A stretch of 64,000 bases of DNA from Candidatus Solibacter usitatus (GCA_016185465.1 JACPNO010000029.1:1-64000); one strand, 5' to 3'. Positions 46,279 through 55,442 are shown, counted from the first letter of the stretch. Program-made: numbers and translations. The notes: generated from the letters alone by a model not told the origin.

Positions 46279-46827
46279 ATGTCGAACAGGTTCAAAGGCG
46301 TAATCGCATTTGTAGGAGTGATCGGATTGGCCGTCGCGCTCAGCGCCGACGAGAAGATGCCGGCCAAGAAACCTACAGCCAAAGACAGCGGCGGCGTGCT
46401 GCAGCCGCAAATGGCTCCCGAAGGCGGCTGGGATTCCAAGGGTAAACTCGGCGAAAAGCCCGCGCAGCCCTGGTCCGCAACCACCGTCGGCGCGGCCGTC
46501 GATGGCAAGCCCGTGTCGGGCAGCGTTACTACCGTCACCGGCGAGATCATCGACTTTTCCTGCTACCTGCAACTCGGCAAGCACGGTGAAAAACACAAAG
46601 CCTGCGGCCAGAAATGCCTCAACAACGGCATGCCCATCGGCCTGCTCACCAAAGAGGGCGCGCTCTATATGCTGATGGAAGAAGAGCACGATCCCCGCCG
46701 CGACGGCATGGGCGAGTTCCGCAAAGCCGCCAACGAGCATTTTTCGCACGTGATGGAAGTTACCGGCACCCACAGCACCGTGCGCGGCTATCACGCCATC
46801 TACGTCTCCGGTTTCCTGAAAAAGTAG
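46279..46827 (+). CDS. Exported Cys/His-rich conserved hypothetical protein
   Basis: 182 residues with a signal peptide (GVIAFVGVIGLAVALSA). The conserved core is VTGEIIDFSCYLQLGKHGEKHKACGQKC, with three Cys and two His, then NNGMPIGLLTKEG and a late HVMEVTGTHS. The spacing looks like a metal or disulfide site. I know the family from Acidobacteria but no function. GGAGAG precedes the start. The peroxidase gene begins 2 bases after its stop. Confidence 0.75.
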   Translation: MSNRFKGVIAFVGVIGLAVALSADEKMPAKKPTAKDSGGVLQPQMAPEGGWDSKGKLGEKPAQPWSATTVGAAVDGKPVSGSVTTVTGEIIDFSCYLQLGKHGEKHKACGQKCLNNGMPIGLLTKEGALYMLMEEEHDPRRDGMGEFRKAANEHFSHVMEVTGTHSTVRGYHAIYVSGFLKK

Positions 46828-46829
46828 CA

Positions 46830-47861
46830 ATGGGGATCAACTCTCGTTCGGTGGCCGGCGCGCTCGTGCCGGCCATTTTCTTGTTGCTCAGATTCGCCGG
46901 CGCAGCCGAGCCGCCGGTCAAAAAAGCACGCGAGCCGCTGGGCCTCATGCCCATCATTTGGCCCGCGGATAATCCTTACACGCCCGAAAAAGTTGAGTTG
47001 GGACGGCTGCTGTATTTCGATCCCCGCCTCTCCGCCGACGGCTCGGTGTCCTGCGCCAGTTGCCACAGTCCCAAGTTTGCATTCACCGACGGCGCCGCCG
47101 TCTCTACCGGCATCAAAGGCCAGAAGGGCGGCCGCAGCGCGCCCACGGTCATCAATCGCGCCTATAGCCTCGCCCAGTTCTGGGATGGCCGCGCCCCCAC
47201 TCTCGAAGAGCAGGCCAAAGGGCCCATGGCCAATCCCATCGAAATGGCCAGCACCCACGATGCCGTCGTCGACACCGTGAAAAAAATCGCCGGCTATCGC
47301 GTTCTTTTCGCCAAAGCTTTCGGAACCGAAGACATCACCATCGATCACGTGGCCAAAGCCATCGCCACTTTTGAGCGAACCATCCTCAGCGGCAACTCGC
47401 CCTACGATCGCTACAAAGCGGGACAAAAAACTGCGCTCACGCCCTCGCAAGTGCGCGGTCTGCAATTGTTCACCGGTAAAGCCCGCTGCGACGAATGCCA
47501 CGAAGGCATCAACTTCAGCAGCAATGCCTATGCCAATCTCGGCATTGGCTCCGACAAGCCCGATCCGGACGTGGGCCGCTTCGCCGTCACCAAGAATCCC
47601 AAGGACTGGGGCACGTTCAAAACGCCCACCCTGCGCGAAATCGCCAACACCGCGCCCTACATGCACGATGGCAGCCTCAAGACGCTGGAAGAGGTAGTCG
47701 ATGTCTACGACAAAGGCGGCATCCCCAACCAGAATCTGGACTCGCGCATCAAAGCCCTGCACCTCACCGATCAGGAGAAAAAAGATCTGGTCGCCTTCCT
47801 GCGCTCGCTAAGCGGCGAGGGCTGGCAGCAAATCAAAGCCCCGGAGAAACTCCCCGAATGA
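46830..47861 (+). CDS. Cytochrome-c peroxidase/MauG family, diheme
   Basis: 343 residues from ATG 46830. A signal peptide precedes two c-type heme sites, CASCHSPKFAF (about 75) and CDECHEGINFS (about 220). LLYFDPRLSADGSVSCASC, ERTILSGNSPYDRY and APYMHDGSLKTLEEVV (distal heme ligand region) define the family. It reduces peroxide or oxidises a partner protein in the periplasm. Overlaps the lipoprotein gene by 4 bases. Confidence 0.92.
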   Translation: MGINSRSVAGALVPAIFLLLRFAGAAEPPVKKAREPLGLMPIIWPADNPYTPEKVELGRLLYFDPRLSADGSVSCASCHSPKFAFTDGAAVSTGIKGQKGGRSAPTVINRAYSLAQFWDGRAPTLEEQAKGPMANPIEMASTHDAVVDTVKKIAGYRVLFAKAFGTEDITIDHVAKAIATFERTILSGNSPYDRYKAGQKTALTPSQVRGLQLFTGKARCDECHEGINFSSNAYANLGIGSDKPDPDVGRFAVTKNPKDWGTFKTPTLREIANTAPYMHDGSLKTLEEVVDVYDKGGIPNQNLDSRIKALHLTDQEKKDLVAFLRSLSGEGWQQIKAPEKLPE

Positions 47862-48823
47862 GCAAACGGACGCGGATAGCTTGCCTGTGGCTCGGTGTGT
47901 TGCTGCTGGCCATTTCCGGCGGATGCAATCGCCAGACCAAGAAACGAATCGCGGTCATCCCCAAAGGCCAGGCCCACATCTTCTGGCAATCCGTGCACGC
48001 CGGCGCGGTCGCGGCATCGCGCGAGTTCAACGTCGAAATCATTTGGAACGGACCGGCCGGGGAGACCGATTACACCCAGCAGCTGCAAATCGTCGACGCC
48101 ATGATCACCCAGCACGTCGACGCCATTTGTCTCGCGCCCATCGACAAGACGTCCATGGTGAGCGTGGTCGAGCGCGCCGCCAAGCAAAATATCCCCGTGA
48201 TCATTTGGGATTCCGGCATCGATACCGAGAACTTCGTCTCCCAGGTCGCCACCGACAATTACCTGGCCGGACAAATGGCGGCCGAGCGCATCGGCAAAAT
48301 TCTGAATGGCAAAGGCAAGGTGGCCATCGTCGCCGTAATGCCCGGCGCGGCTTCCACCATGGCCCGCGAGCAAGGCTTCGAGGACGCCGTCAAGAAAAAT
48401 TTACCCGGAATTCAAATCGTCGACAAGCGCTACGGCTGGGCCGACCGCGCCAAATCGCTGGCTGTGGCCGAAAACATGCTCACCGCCTATGCCGATCTCG
48501 ACGCCATGTTTGCTTCCAATGAATCGAGCGCGGTGGGCGCAGCGCAAGCGCTGAAATCCCGCAACAGCAAAGTCCGCCTGGTCGGCTTCGACTCCAGCCC
48601 CAATCTTCTGGACGATCTGAAATCCGGCGCCATCGATTCGCTGGTAGTGCAAGATCCATTCAAGATGGGCTACGAATCCGTGAAAGCCGCGGTAGAAAAG
48701 CTGAACGGCGGCACGCCAAAAAAGATAAATAACCTCACGCCCCTGGTGGTCACCAGGGAAAACATGTCCGACCCGGCAGTAGACAGCCGGCTCCACCCCG
48801 ACCTAGACAAATATTTGAAATGA
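47858..48823 (+). CDS. Sugar-binding lipoprotein (periplasmic binding protein type 4)
   Basis: 321 residues with a lipobox (LAISGGC). The RbsB-like fold shows AVIPKGQAHIFWQSVHAGAVAA, LAPIDKTSM, IPVIIWDSGID, DNYLAGQMAAE and ASNESSAVGAAQAL. Such proteins bind pentoses or other sugars for an ABC importer, but no permease or ATPase gene is nearby, so it is an orphan. Coupled by 4-base overlaps to the peroxidase before and cupin after. Confidence 0.88.
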   Translation: MSKRTRIACLWLGVLLLAISGGCNRQTKKRIAVIPKGQAHIFWQSVHAGAVAASREFNVEIIWNGPAGETDYTQQLQIVDAMITQHVDAICLAPIDKTSMVSVVERAAKQNIPVIIWDSGIDTENFVSQVATDNYLAGQMAAERIGKILNGKGKVAIVAVMPGAASTMAREQGFEDAVKKNLPGIQIVDKRYGWADRAKSLAVAENMLTAYADLDAMFASNESSAVGAAQALKSRNSKVRLVGFDSSPNLLDDLKSGAIDSLVVQDPFKMGYESVKAAVEKLNGGTPKKINNLTPLVVTRENMSDPAVDSRLHPDLDKYLK

Positions 48824-49200
48824 AGAGATTCTTGCTGATACTGGCGAGTATTGCCATCGAAGCCGCCCAGTCGATCGTGACAAATCTAGATACCGCCAAC
48901 TGGGTTCATGAAAAGGGGGGCTCCGAGTCCGTCGTGCTGCGTGAAGATCCGGCAACCGGCGGCTTGGAGCTGCTGGCGCGCTATCCCGCCGGCCACGTGA
49001 TCGCGCCGCACTGGCACGAATCCAACGAGCGCCTCATCGTGCTCGAAGGCCAACTCACCATAGGCAGCACGATTCTCAAGGAAGGCGCCTACGCCTATCT
49101 ACCGGCCCGCGAAGTCCAGCGAATCTCCTGCACCTCGAAGACCCGCTGCACGTTCTATCTCTCCTGGGACGGCAAACCAAATTCCCACCCAGCAAAATAA
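48820..49200 (+). CDS. Exported cupin-domain protein
   Basis: 126 residues. A signal peptide (1-16) leads to a single cupin barrel with PHWHESNERLIVLEG, which holds the two His and one Glu of a metal site. A late partial second motif (GAYAYLPAREVQRISC) completes it. Reaction unknown. Last gene of the AKR-to-cupin run; repeat B follows. Confidence 0.85.
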   Translation: MKRFLLILASIAIEAAQSIVTNLDTANWVHEKGGSESVVLREDPATGGLELLARYPAGHVIAPHWHESNERLIVLEGQLTIGSTILKEGAYAYLPAREVQRISCTSKTRCTFYLSWDGKPNSHPAK

Positions 49201-49206
49201 AACAAG

Positions 49207-49305
49207 ACATTTCTCGCAGAGGCGCAGAGAACGCAGAGAAAATCTTAAGAAATATGAAGGTTTAGTTTTTCTTCGTAGTTCTCCGCGTACTCTGCGCCTC
49301 CGCAG
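49207..49305. repeat. Inverted repeat family B, paired copy
   Basis: TTCTCGCAGAGGCGCAGAG with a diverged inverted arm (CTCTGCGCCTCCGCAG). It lies between convergent genes, and its second arm forms the last codons (AEAQSTRRTTKKN) of the 422-residue secreted protein. Confidence 0.75.
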
Positions 49306-50530
49306 TAGTCGCCAGCATCCTCACCCGGAAATCCACGATAAGCGGCCCCGCAATAGAATCCCCCGCATCCCCCACTCCAGCCGCAAAGCCCAACAGCGTC
49401 CCCCAACTCTCCGCCCGCAGTTGCGTCCCGCTGCCGTAGATTCCCGCTTCCCCCCGGCCCGCGATCATTGCGTCCCCAGCCGCCGCGCTGCGGTCCACCA
49501 CCACCGTTGCGGCCCACAGAACCTGGAACTCGAATCCCGCCGCCGTCCCCTGATGCGCCAGATCGAATCGGATTTCCAGCCGGTCTCCGCTCTGCAACAA
49601 CCCCTGCGGCAGCCTGCAAGTTCCCAGACTGGCGAACGCCGCCGCGCTGGTGGCGCTTCCAATGGCGCTGCATATCACCTGCGCGCCAGGATACAGGCTC
49701 TGCGATCCCAGCAATGACGCGCCGCCCAACCGGTACCACGCCAGCAGCGTGTCGGCTGGCTGCGGAATGGCCCCGGTCAGGTACGTTACCGTTGCGCCGC
49801 TCAGCGTGTAATCGAAGCCCGCCTTTTGCAGAATGCCGTTGCGGTAGAGCGCCAGGCTCGCCGGCGGGTCGGGCGCGTTCGCAATCGTAAACACGGAATT
49901 TCCACCGTCCACAATGCCGCCCAGCGCTTCTCCATCGATGAACGCCGGACCTCCTGCGCCGCACGGTCCCGATGTGCCATCCACCTTGACGCAATCGCCG
50001 GGATTCCCGCTCACACTCTCAATCCCGCCCGTGTCATTTATCAGCGCCGCGCGCCCCACTCCGAACCCCGGCCCCTTCAAGGGACGCAGCGCAAGATCGT
50101 TGACCAGCCCCACTACATCCGATTCCAGAATCGGCGTCTGGCTCGGCGGCTCCAGCGGATTGACCGGCGCCGCGCCCCGCACGTCGCGCACCCGTAGCGG
50201 CGTCGCGCTCGGCGGCACGTTCCACGTTTCCTGAAATTGCACTTTGCCGTCGCCGTTGTAGGTTACCGAATAAAAACTCGGCGGGTTGGCATCCGTGGTC
50301 GCAACCAAAAGCACCCGCAGATTGCCGTCCACGATTTTGGCCGTGACACTTTGCGTGGCGATGTTCGACGTGTCGGCGGCTTCAAAGCGCGTCCACGTAA
50401 TGATCGCGATGCCATTGAAGCGCGTTCCATCCGCCTTGTACAACACGTCCTGAATCGTGGTCAGCGGCGGTTGGGCAAGGGCCGTTGCAGCCACCCAAAA
50501 CACCACGGCTGCCGTGCGAGCGGTCGTCAT
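49262..50530 (-). CDS. Exported hypothetical protein
   Basis: 422 residues with a signal peptide (1-19). An N-terminal beta domain (about 22-120, DVLYKADGTRFNGIAIITW) is followed by Gly/Ala-rich segments, a fiber-like beta region (NGILQKAGFDYTLSGATVTYL) and a C-terminal domain. It resembles tail-fiber-like surface proteins only in composition. The last 13 residues come from repeat B, suggesting the original stop was lost. Function unknown. Confidence 0.7.
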   Translation of the reverse strand: MTTARTAAVVFWVAATALAQPPLTTIQDVLYKADGTRFNGIAIITWTRFEAADTSNIATQSVTAKIVDGNLRVLLVATTDANPPSFYSVTYNGDGKVQFQETWNVPPSATPLRVRDVRGAAPVNPLEPPSQTPILESDVVGLVNDLALRPLKGPGFGVGRAALINDTGGIESVSGNPGDCVKVDGTSGPCGAGGPAFIDGEALGGIVDGGNSVFTIANAPDPPASLALYRNGILQKAGFDYTLSGATVTYLTGAIPQPADTLLAWYRLGGASLLGSQSLYPGAQVICSAIGSATSAAAFASLGTCRLPQGLLQSGDRLEIRFDLAHQGTAAGFEFQVLWAATVVVDRSAAAGDAMIAGRGEAGIYGSGTQLRAESWGTLLGFAAGVGDAGDSIAGPLIVDFRVRMLATTAEAQSTRRTTKKN

Positions 50531-50675
50531 CCGTTACCTCCACCTCTGCGCACAGTCTAGCCCTACGAACTCGCTCCCACGCCCCGTTCCGCGCGTCCGG
50601 AAAAGCTAAGTTATACTTTTCCCTGAACTTGCAGCAGCAGTTTTCCTCAACTTCGATTGTGAACGGAGCATCGCC

Positions 50676-51119
50676 ATGAAGAACAGAAGAGCATTTCTCG
50701 CTGCCGGCGTCGCCGGCGCCGCAGCCAGTGTCAGTGTGGCCAGCGCTCAACCCGGCCCCACCAGAAAAATTCATTACCGCAACGGCAAGCCCAAGGAACA
50801 GCCCTTGTTCAACGGCTCCGTCTCCTACGGCAATCTGCTCTTTATCTCCGGCCGGGGCGCGCACTTCGCCGGCGATATCAAAGCCCACACCAAGCATGTG
50901 CTCGATGAAATCCAGGCCGAGCTCGAGTTCGCCGGATCGTCCATGGACAAAGTGCTCAAATGCAATGTCTACCTGAACGATCTCAAGGATTACAAGGCCA
51001 TGAATGAGACTTTCAAAGGCCGCTTTGGAGAAAATCCGCCGGTGCGCACCACCATCGCTGCCGCGGGCGGCATCCCCGGCGATTCACTGGTTGAGATCGA
51101 CGTCATCGCCTACATCTGA
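50676..51119 (+). CDS. Tat-exported RidA-family protein
   Basis: 147 residues. A twin-arginine-like signal (KNRRAFLAAGVAGAAAS) precedes a RidA/YjgF domain: NLLFISGRGA, VLKCNVYLNDL and NPPVRTTIAAA, with the conserved Arg of imine deaminases, and VEIDVIAYI at the end. Cytoplasmic RidA removes reactive enamines; an exported one is unusual but common in Acidobacteria. Its end overlaps convergent nadD by 36 bases. Confidence 0.9.
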   Translation: MKNRRAFLAAGVAGAAASVSVASAQPGPTRKIHYRNGKPKEQPLFNGSVSYGNLLFISGRGAHFAGDIKAHTKHVLDEIQAELEFAGSSMDKVLKCNVYLNDLKDYKAMNETFKGRFGENPPVRTTIAAAGGIPGDSLVEIDVIAYI

Positions 51120-51692
51120 CGGCGCGCCGCGATAGAGATCGTTTCTGCGAATGTATTCGCGCACCCCCGGCGCCAGCTCCGGAACCGGCTCGCCCGCCGC
51201 CAGTTTGCGCCGGATTTCCGATGACGAAATGTCCAGGCTGACCCCGTCCAGGCGCTGCACCCGCACGCCTTCAATCGGCTGGTACTCGGCGCCCGGCCGG
51301 CTCACCACGATGAATTCCACCGCGTTCACCACTTCGCGCCAGCGGTGCCAGGTGCGAATTTCCGCAAAAGCGTCCGCCCCGATCAGGAAAAATAACTGGT
51401 CGTGCGGGCGCAATCCGGCGCGCGCGCGCTGGATGGTCGAAATGGAATAGCTGCTGCCGCCGCCTTCATCCAGGCGCGAGGTTTGACACAGCGGCTCCCG
51501 CTGGCAGGCGATCTCCACCATGCGGAACCGGTGCTCGTACGAAGTCCTTGTCACGCCTTCTTTGTGGGGCGGACGCGCCGCCGGAATCAACAGCACGCGG
51601 TCCAGATGGAACTGCCGCCCCGCCTCGCGGGCAATTTTCAAGTGAGCTTCATGAATGGGATCGAAGGTGCCGCCGAACAGCGCGATTCTCAA
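51084..51692 (-). CDS. nadD: Nicotinate-nucleotide adenylyltransferase
   Basis: 202 residues. GGTFDPIHEAHL is the nucleotidyltransferase motif; PPHKEG, LIGADAFAEI and ISSSEIRR complete the family set. It makes nicotinic acid adenine dinucleotide from NaMN in NAD synthesis. It lies 10 bases after the DUF1080 gene. An extension of about 15 residues at the C-terminus runs into the convergent RidA gene. Confidence 0.94.
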   Translation of the reverse strand: MRIALFGGTFDPIHEAHLKIAREAGRQFHLDRVLLIPAARPPHKEGVTRTSYEHRFRMVEIACQREPLCQTSRLDEGGGSSYSISTIQRARAGLRPHDQLFFLIGADAFAEIRTWHRWREVVNAVEFIVVSRPGAEYQPIEGVRVQRLDGVSLDISSSEIRRKLAAGEPVPELAPGVREYIRRNDLYRGAPSDVGDDVDLNQ

Positions 51693-51702
51693 ACCGGCGC
51701 CC

Positions 51703-52302
51703 TTATTTCAGGACTTGAATCCGAATGTTTTTGAAGTACACTTCCATCGCCGGCCCAGCGTGCAATTGCAGCGCCAGAATGCCGCTGAGGCTCACCGAAT
51801 CGTGCAAATCCGCGGTCTCGACGCCATTGAGTTTCAACGTAATGTGATCGCCCTCGGCCCGGATTTCGTAAGCGTTCCAGTCCTTCAGCTTCACGATGGG
51901 CTTAGCTTTTTCCCAGCCGTTCACCAGCAGGCCGCGCTTGCCGCGCTCTTCGTAAATGCAGCCCCAGTAGTTGTCTTCCGCCATATCGGCCTGATAGCCG
52001 GACACGATCCACTCGGGGCTGGCGGCGCTGCGAAACTGGATGCCGCTGTTGTGATTACGCAGCTTGGCGTCGGCCCGCAAAATGAAATTCCCGTACGACG
52101 CCTTGCTGATCAGAAATTCGTTGTGCTTGAGCGGATTGCCCTCCGTCGACCCGACGATCATGCCATCGCGCACCGACCACAGCTTCGGATTGCCGTCCCA
52201 GCCAGTCAGATCTTTGCCGTTGAAAAGCGGCTTAAACCCGTCTTCAGCCAACAAAGCGATGGAAAAAACCGCCGCCAGCAGTAGGATTCGTCTCATGGGC
52301 AT
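51703..52302 (-). CDS. Exported DUF1080-family protein
   Basis: 199 residues. Signal peptide (RRILLLAAVFSIALLA) then a concanavalin-like DUF1080 domain: FKPLFNGKDLTGWDG, LWSVRDGMIVGS, NHNSGIQFRS and a terminal VYFKNIRIQ. The family includes 3-keto-disaccharide hydrolases and other glycan-binding proteins. It is upstream of nadD on the same strand with a 10-base gap; functional link unlikely. Confidence 0.9.
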   Translation of the reverse strand: MPMRRILLLAAVFSIALLAEDGFKPLFNGKDLTGWDGNPKLWSVRDGMIVGSTEGNPLKHNEFLISKASYGNFILRADAKLRNHNSGIQFRSAASPEWIVSGYQADMAEDNYWGCIYEERGKRGLLVNGWEKAKPIVKLKDWNAYEIRAEGDHITLKLNGVETADLHDSVSLSGILALQLHAGPAMEVYFKNIRIQVLK

Positions 52303-52330
52303 AGCCTCCTAAACTCGCAAAGCGATGTAG

Positions 52331-52391
52331 GGGCGGGTTTCAAACCCGCCCTTCTTGCTTCTCCGCGTTCTCCGCGCCTCAGCGAGAAATG
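52331..52391. repeat. Repeat families C and B side by side
   Basis: The family C hairpin (52331-52351, arms GGGCGGGTTT/AAACCCGCCC) is followed directly by a single family B arm (CTCCGCGCCTCAGCGAG, ending at 52391). Both lie between the DUF1080 and cyclophilin genes. Confidence 0.75.
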
Positions 52392-52397
52392 TTTTTC

Positions 52398-52886
52398 CTA
52401 CGTCTTCTCAATCTTCACAGTACGTATCGTCACGTCGCTCTTAGGCCGGTCCCGCCCGTCGCGCGGCACGGTAGAAATCTTCTTCACCACGTCGTACCCC
52501 TCGACCACTTCCCCAAACACCGCATGCTTATCATCCAGAAACGAAGTATTCGCCACCGTGATGAAGAATTGGCTGCCGTTAGTATTCGGCCCAGCATTCG
52601 CCATCGACAAAATCCCTGGCTTAGAATGCCGCAGGTCTTTATGAAACTCATCAGCGAATTTATACCCCGGCCCACCGCGCCCCGAGCCCTCCGGGCACCC
52701 GCCCTGAATCATGAAATCCGGAATCACGCGATGAAACACCAGCCCGTCATAGAACGGCTTCCCGGTCTTCGACCCATCCGCCAGGCCAACAAAATTTTCC
52801 ACCGTCTTAGGCGCTTTGTCGGCAAACAGCTTGATCTTGAACTTTCCTTCAGAAGTGTCGAACACCGCGAACGTTTCATTGGGCAT
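52398..52886 (-). CDS. Peptidyl-prolyl cis-trans isomerase, cyclophilin type
   Basis: 162 residues, one cyclophilin domain without signal peptide, so cytoplasmic. FHRVIPDFMIQGG carries the catalytic Arg; NTNGSQFFITV and HAVFGEVVEGYDVV are the other conserved segments. It assists protein folding. Downstream of rnhA and dus on the same strand. Confidence 0.94.
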   Translation of the reverse strand: MPNETFAVFDTSEGKFKIKLFADKAPKTVENFVGLADGSKTGKPFYDGLVFHRVIPDFMIQGGCPEGSGRGGPGYKFADEFHKDLRHSKPGILSMANAGPNTNGSQFFITVANTSFLDDKHAVFGEVVEGYDVVKKISTVPRDGRDRPKSDVTIRTVKIEKT

Positions 52887-52921
52887 GATGGAAATTGTAG
52901 CGTACTCGCGCGGCCTGCTCG

Positions 52922-53356
52922 TTACTTGCTCGCCACCTGCTCGCGGGCCGCGCGGTTCGCCAGCTCATCGGCGCGATTGTTATCGTCGTGCGACGAGTGC
53001 CCGCGCGTCCAGGTCCAGCGCGTTTTGTGCCGGCCATTCTGCGCGTCGAGCAACTGCCATAGGTCCGCGTTGGCCACCGGTTTTTTGTCGCTCTTGACCC
53101 AATTGCGCCGTTTCCAGCCGTGAATCCATTCCGTGATGCCCTTCAGCACGTACTCGGAATCGGTCACCACTTCCACGTCGCACGGCTCATTCAGAGCCCG
53201 CAAGCCTTCGATGGCCGCAGTCAGCTCCATCCGGTTATTGGTGGTTTCGCGCGCATGCCCGAATAATTCCTTGGTCGTTGAATTGTGCTTCAGGATGCAC
53301 GCCCACCCGCCCGGGCCGGGGTTGCCAAGGCATGCCCCGTCAGTAATCAATTGCAC
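52922..53356 (-). CDS. rnhA: Ribonuclease HI
   Basis: 144 residues. The catalytic acids appear as D in ITDGACLGNPG, E in NNRMELTAAI, D in VVTDSEYV and D in NNRADELAN. The basic handle with WVKSDKKPVANADLW is present, as in E. coli. It removes RNA from RNA-DNA hybrids. Starts 5 bases after the dus stop. Confidence 0.95.
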   Translation of the reverse strand: MQLITDGACLGNPGPGGWACILKHNSTTKELFGHARETTNNRMELTAAIEGLRALNEPCDVEVVTDSEYVLKGITEWIHGWKRRNWVKSDKKPVANADLWQLLDAQNGRHKTRWTWTRGHSSHDDNNRADELANRAAREQVASK

Positions 53357-53361
53357 GTGCT

Positions 53362-54378
53362 TCAGGAAACCAGCTCCGGTTGTGCAGTGTGCTCGAAGAA
53401 AGCGTCTACCAGATCGAGAATCGCGCGCGGCTCGTGAGCGTGATAAATATCCGCCCGCAAACGCGCCCCGTGATACACGCCATGCGTGAAATAAGTGGCG
53501 AACTGCTTCATCTTGCCGACCGTGTCGCGCTCGTCGCGCTCAATCAACATCGCATAATACATCCGCATCATGGCGTGGCGATCGCGCTCGGTCGGTTGAT
53601 CGTAGCGCCCCGTCTCCAGAAACTGCGCGATCTGGCGGAAGATCCACGGATTCGATGACGCCGCCCGCCCAATCATCACCGCATCGCAGCCCGTCTCAGC
53701 CACCATGCGCACGGCGTCTTCGGGCGTGGTGATGTCGCCATTGCCGATCACCGGAATCCTCACCGCGGCTTTCACTTCCGCGATGCGGGTCCAATCCGCC
53801 TTGCCGCTATAGCCCTGCTCGCGCGTGCGAGGATGCAGCGCCACAGCCTGCAGGCCGCAGTCCTCCGCCAGCCGCGCCATTTTCACCGCGACCAGTTCTT
53901 CATCGTTCCAGCCCGCGCGGAATTTCATGGTGAAGGGAATCGAAATCGCCGAGCGCACCTGCTTCAGCAGCCGTTCCACCAAAGGCAAATCGCGCAGCAA
54001 CCCCGAGCCGCCATTGCACTTGACGACCTTGTTCACCGGACAGCCGAAGTTGATGTCCAGAATGTCGAAGCCCAAATCCTGGCAAACGCGCGCGGCGTTG
54101 GCCATCACATCCGGATCGGCGCCGAACAGTTGCGCCGAAATCGGATGCTCTTCCGGCTCGAACTCCAGATATTTCAAGGTGCGCGTGGGCTTGTGGGCGC
54201 GCAGCGACGCGCTGACGCCGTGAGAGCTGGTGAATTCCGTCATGATCAGCCCGCATCCGCTCAGATTGCGAATAAAGCGGCGAAACACGGTGTCGGTGAC
54301 ACCCGCCATGGGCGCCAGCACCGTGGCAGGGCGAACCTCAATGCCGCCAATCGCGAAATGGGAAGGGAAACGGATCAT
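53362..54378 (-). CDS. tRNA-dihydrouridine synthase
   Basis: 338 residues from MIRFPS (54378); the longer track start has no Dus sequence before that point. The FMN barrel has LAPMAGVTDTVFRR, INFGCPVNKVVKCNGGSGL (catalytic Cys), LHPRTREQGYSGKADW and GNGDITTPEDA. It reduces uridines in tRNA using NADPH; DusB type is likely. Upstream of rnhA in the same transcript. Confidence 0.93.
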   Translation of the reverse strand: MIRFPSHFAIGGIEVRPATVLAPMAGVTDTVFRRFIRNLSGCGLIMTEFTSSHGVSASLRAHKPTRTLKYLEFEPEEHPISAQLFGADPDVMANAARVCQDLGFDILDINFGCPVNKVVKCNGGSGLLRDLPLVERLLKQVRSAISIPFTMKFRAGWNDEELVAVKMARLAEDCGLQAVALHPRTREQGYSGKADWTRIAEVKAAVRIPVIGNGDITTPEDAVRMVAETGCDAVMIGRAASSNPWIFRQIAQFLETGRYDQPTERDRHAMMRMYYAMLIERDERDTVGKMKQFATYFTHGVYHGARLRADIYHAHEPRAILDLVDAFFEHTAQPELVS

Positions 54379-54464
54379 TCCAGGCCTATTTTTCATTCTA
54401 TCGTGCAGCGACGCCTGAAACGAAACAGCCCGGCAATCCGTCAAGGGCACTTGGAGCCACGGGA

Positions 54465-55403
54465 ATGAAGCCAATTTACGTAGGACTTTTGATGATTACC
54501 GCCGCTGTGGGAGGGGGGCTGCTGGTGAAATGGCAGGTCAGCCGCCCGGCGCCGCAACCGGCAGTGGCGGCTGCCGCCCCGGCTGAAACCGAACCTGACC
54601 CGCCTGCGCCCGCAGTGGCGGAACAGGCCCCGGCCGCGTCACCAGCTCCCTTACGGGCGAAACCGGTACCGCAGCGGAGCAAGCCGCGCCCGATGCCGCC
54701 GGCCGAACCCGCCGCGCGTCCCGAGCCTGTCCAAATTGCCCAAAGCGCGCCTCCCACCCCACCGGTTACGGTGGAAACACCCGCGCCGGCGGCGCCCACT
54801 GTCGCGCCCACAGTTGCTCCTGAACCGCCCGTGCAAGTGGTCCCGCCAGCCGCGCCCGCGCCGCCACCCCCGCCGCAGGTGACGCTCACCGCCGGCACGC
54901 TCATCACGGTCCGCACGATCGAAGCTTTATCGACTGAACGCAATCAGAGCGGCGATACCTTCACCGCCACTCTGGATCAGCCGCTGGTCGCCGACGGTTT
55001 TGTGATTGCCGAACGCGGCGCGCGAGTGGAAGGCCGCATCGTGAGCGCGCAGCGCGCCGGCAGGGTATCCGGACTGGCCGATCTCTCACTCGAACTGGTG
55101 CAATTGAAAACTTCCGACGGCCAGCGCGTGGCCATCGAAACGCAAACGTTCGTCAAACACGGCGAAACTTCCAAGGGGCAGGATGCCGCGAAGATTGGCG
55201 CTGTGGCCGCCATCGGCGCCGTCATCGGAGCTGTTGCCGGCGGAGGCAAGGGTGCGGCGATTGGCGCAGGCGCAGGCGGCGCAGCCGGAGCCGGCACCGT
55301 GATGGGCACGCGCGGTAAGGCCGTCGTGCTGCCGCCGGAAACCAAAATAAGCTTCCGCCTGCGCAATTCCATCACGCTCACCGAGCGACAGCCGGCGCAC
55401 TAA
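54465..55403 (+). CDS. Membrane-anchored Pro/Ala-rich glycine-zipper protein
   Basis: 312 residues. An N-terminal hydrophobic anchor (1-23) is followed by about 120 residues rich in Pro and Ala. A beta domain (TAGTLITVRTIEALST, GDTFTATLDQPLVADG) comes next, then a Gly/Ala-rich zipper (IGAVIGAVAGGGKGAAIGAGAGG) and a terminal KISFRLRNSITL. The last parts resemble periplasmic YMGG/glycine-zipper proteins of unknown function. Divergent from dus. Confidence 0.7.
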   Translation: MKPIYVGLLMITAAVGGGLLVKWQVSRPAPQPAVAAAAPAETEPDPPAPAVAEQAPAASPAPLRAKPVPQRSKPRPMPPAEPAARPEPVQIAQSAPPTPPVTVETPAPAAPTVAPTVAPEPPVQVVPPAAPAPPPPPQVTLTAGTLITVRTIEALSTERNQSGDTFTATLDQPLVADGFVIAERGARVEGRIVSAQRAGRVSGLADLSLELVQLKTSDGQRVAIETQTFVKHGETSKGQDAAKIGAVAAIGAVIGAVAGGGKGAAIGAGAGGAAGAGTVMGTRGKAVVLPPETKISFRLRNSITLTERQPAH

Positions 55404-55442
55404 CGCTAACCGAAGATTTCCACGACGCACCGCACCCGAAAC

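Noticed and set aside
47858-48823. Complete sugar ABC transporter locus
   Set aside because: Only the binding lipoprotein is present; neighbours are a peroxidase and a cupin.
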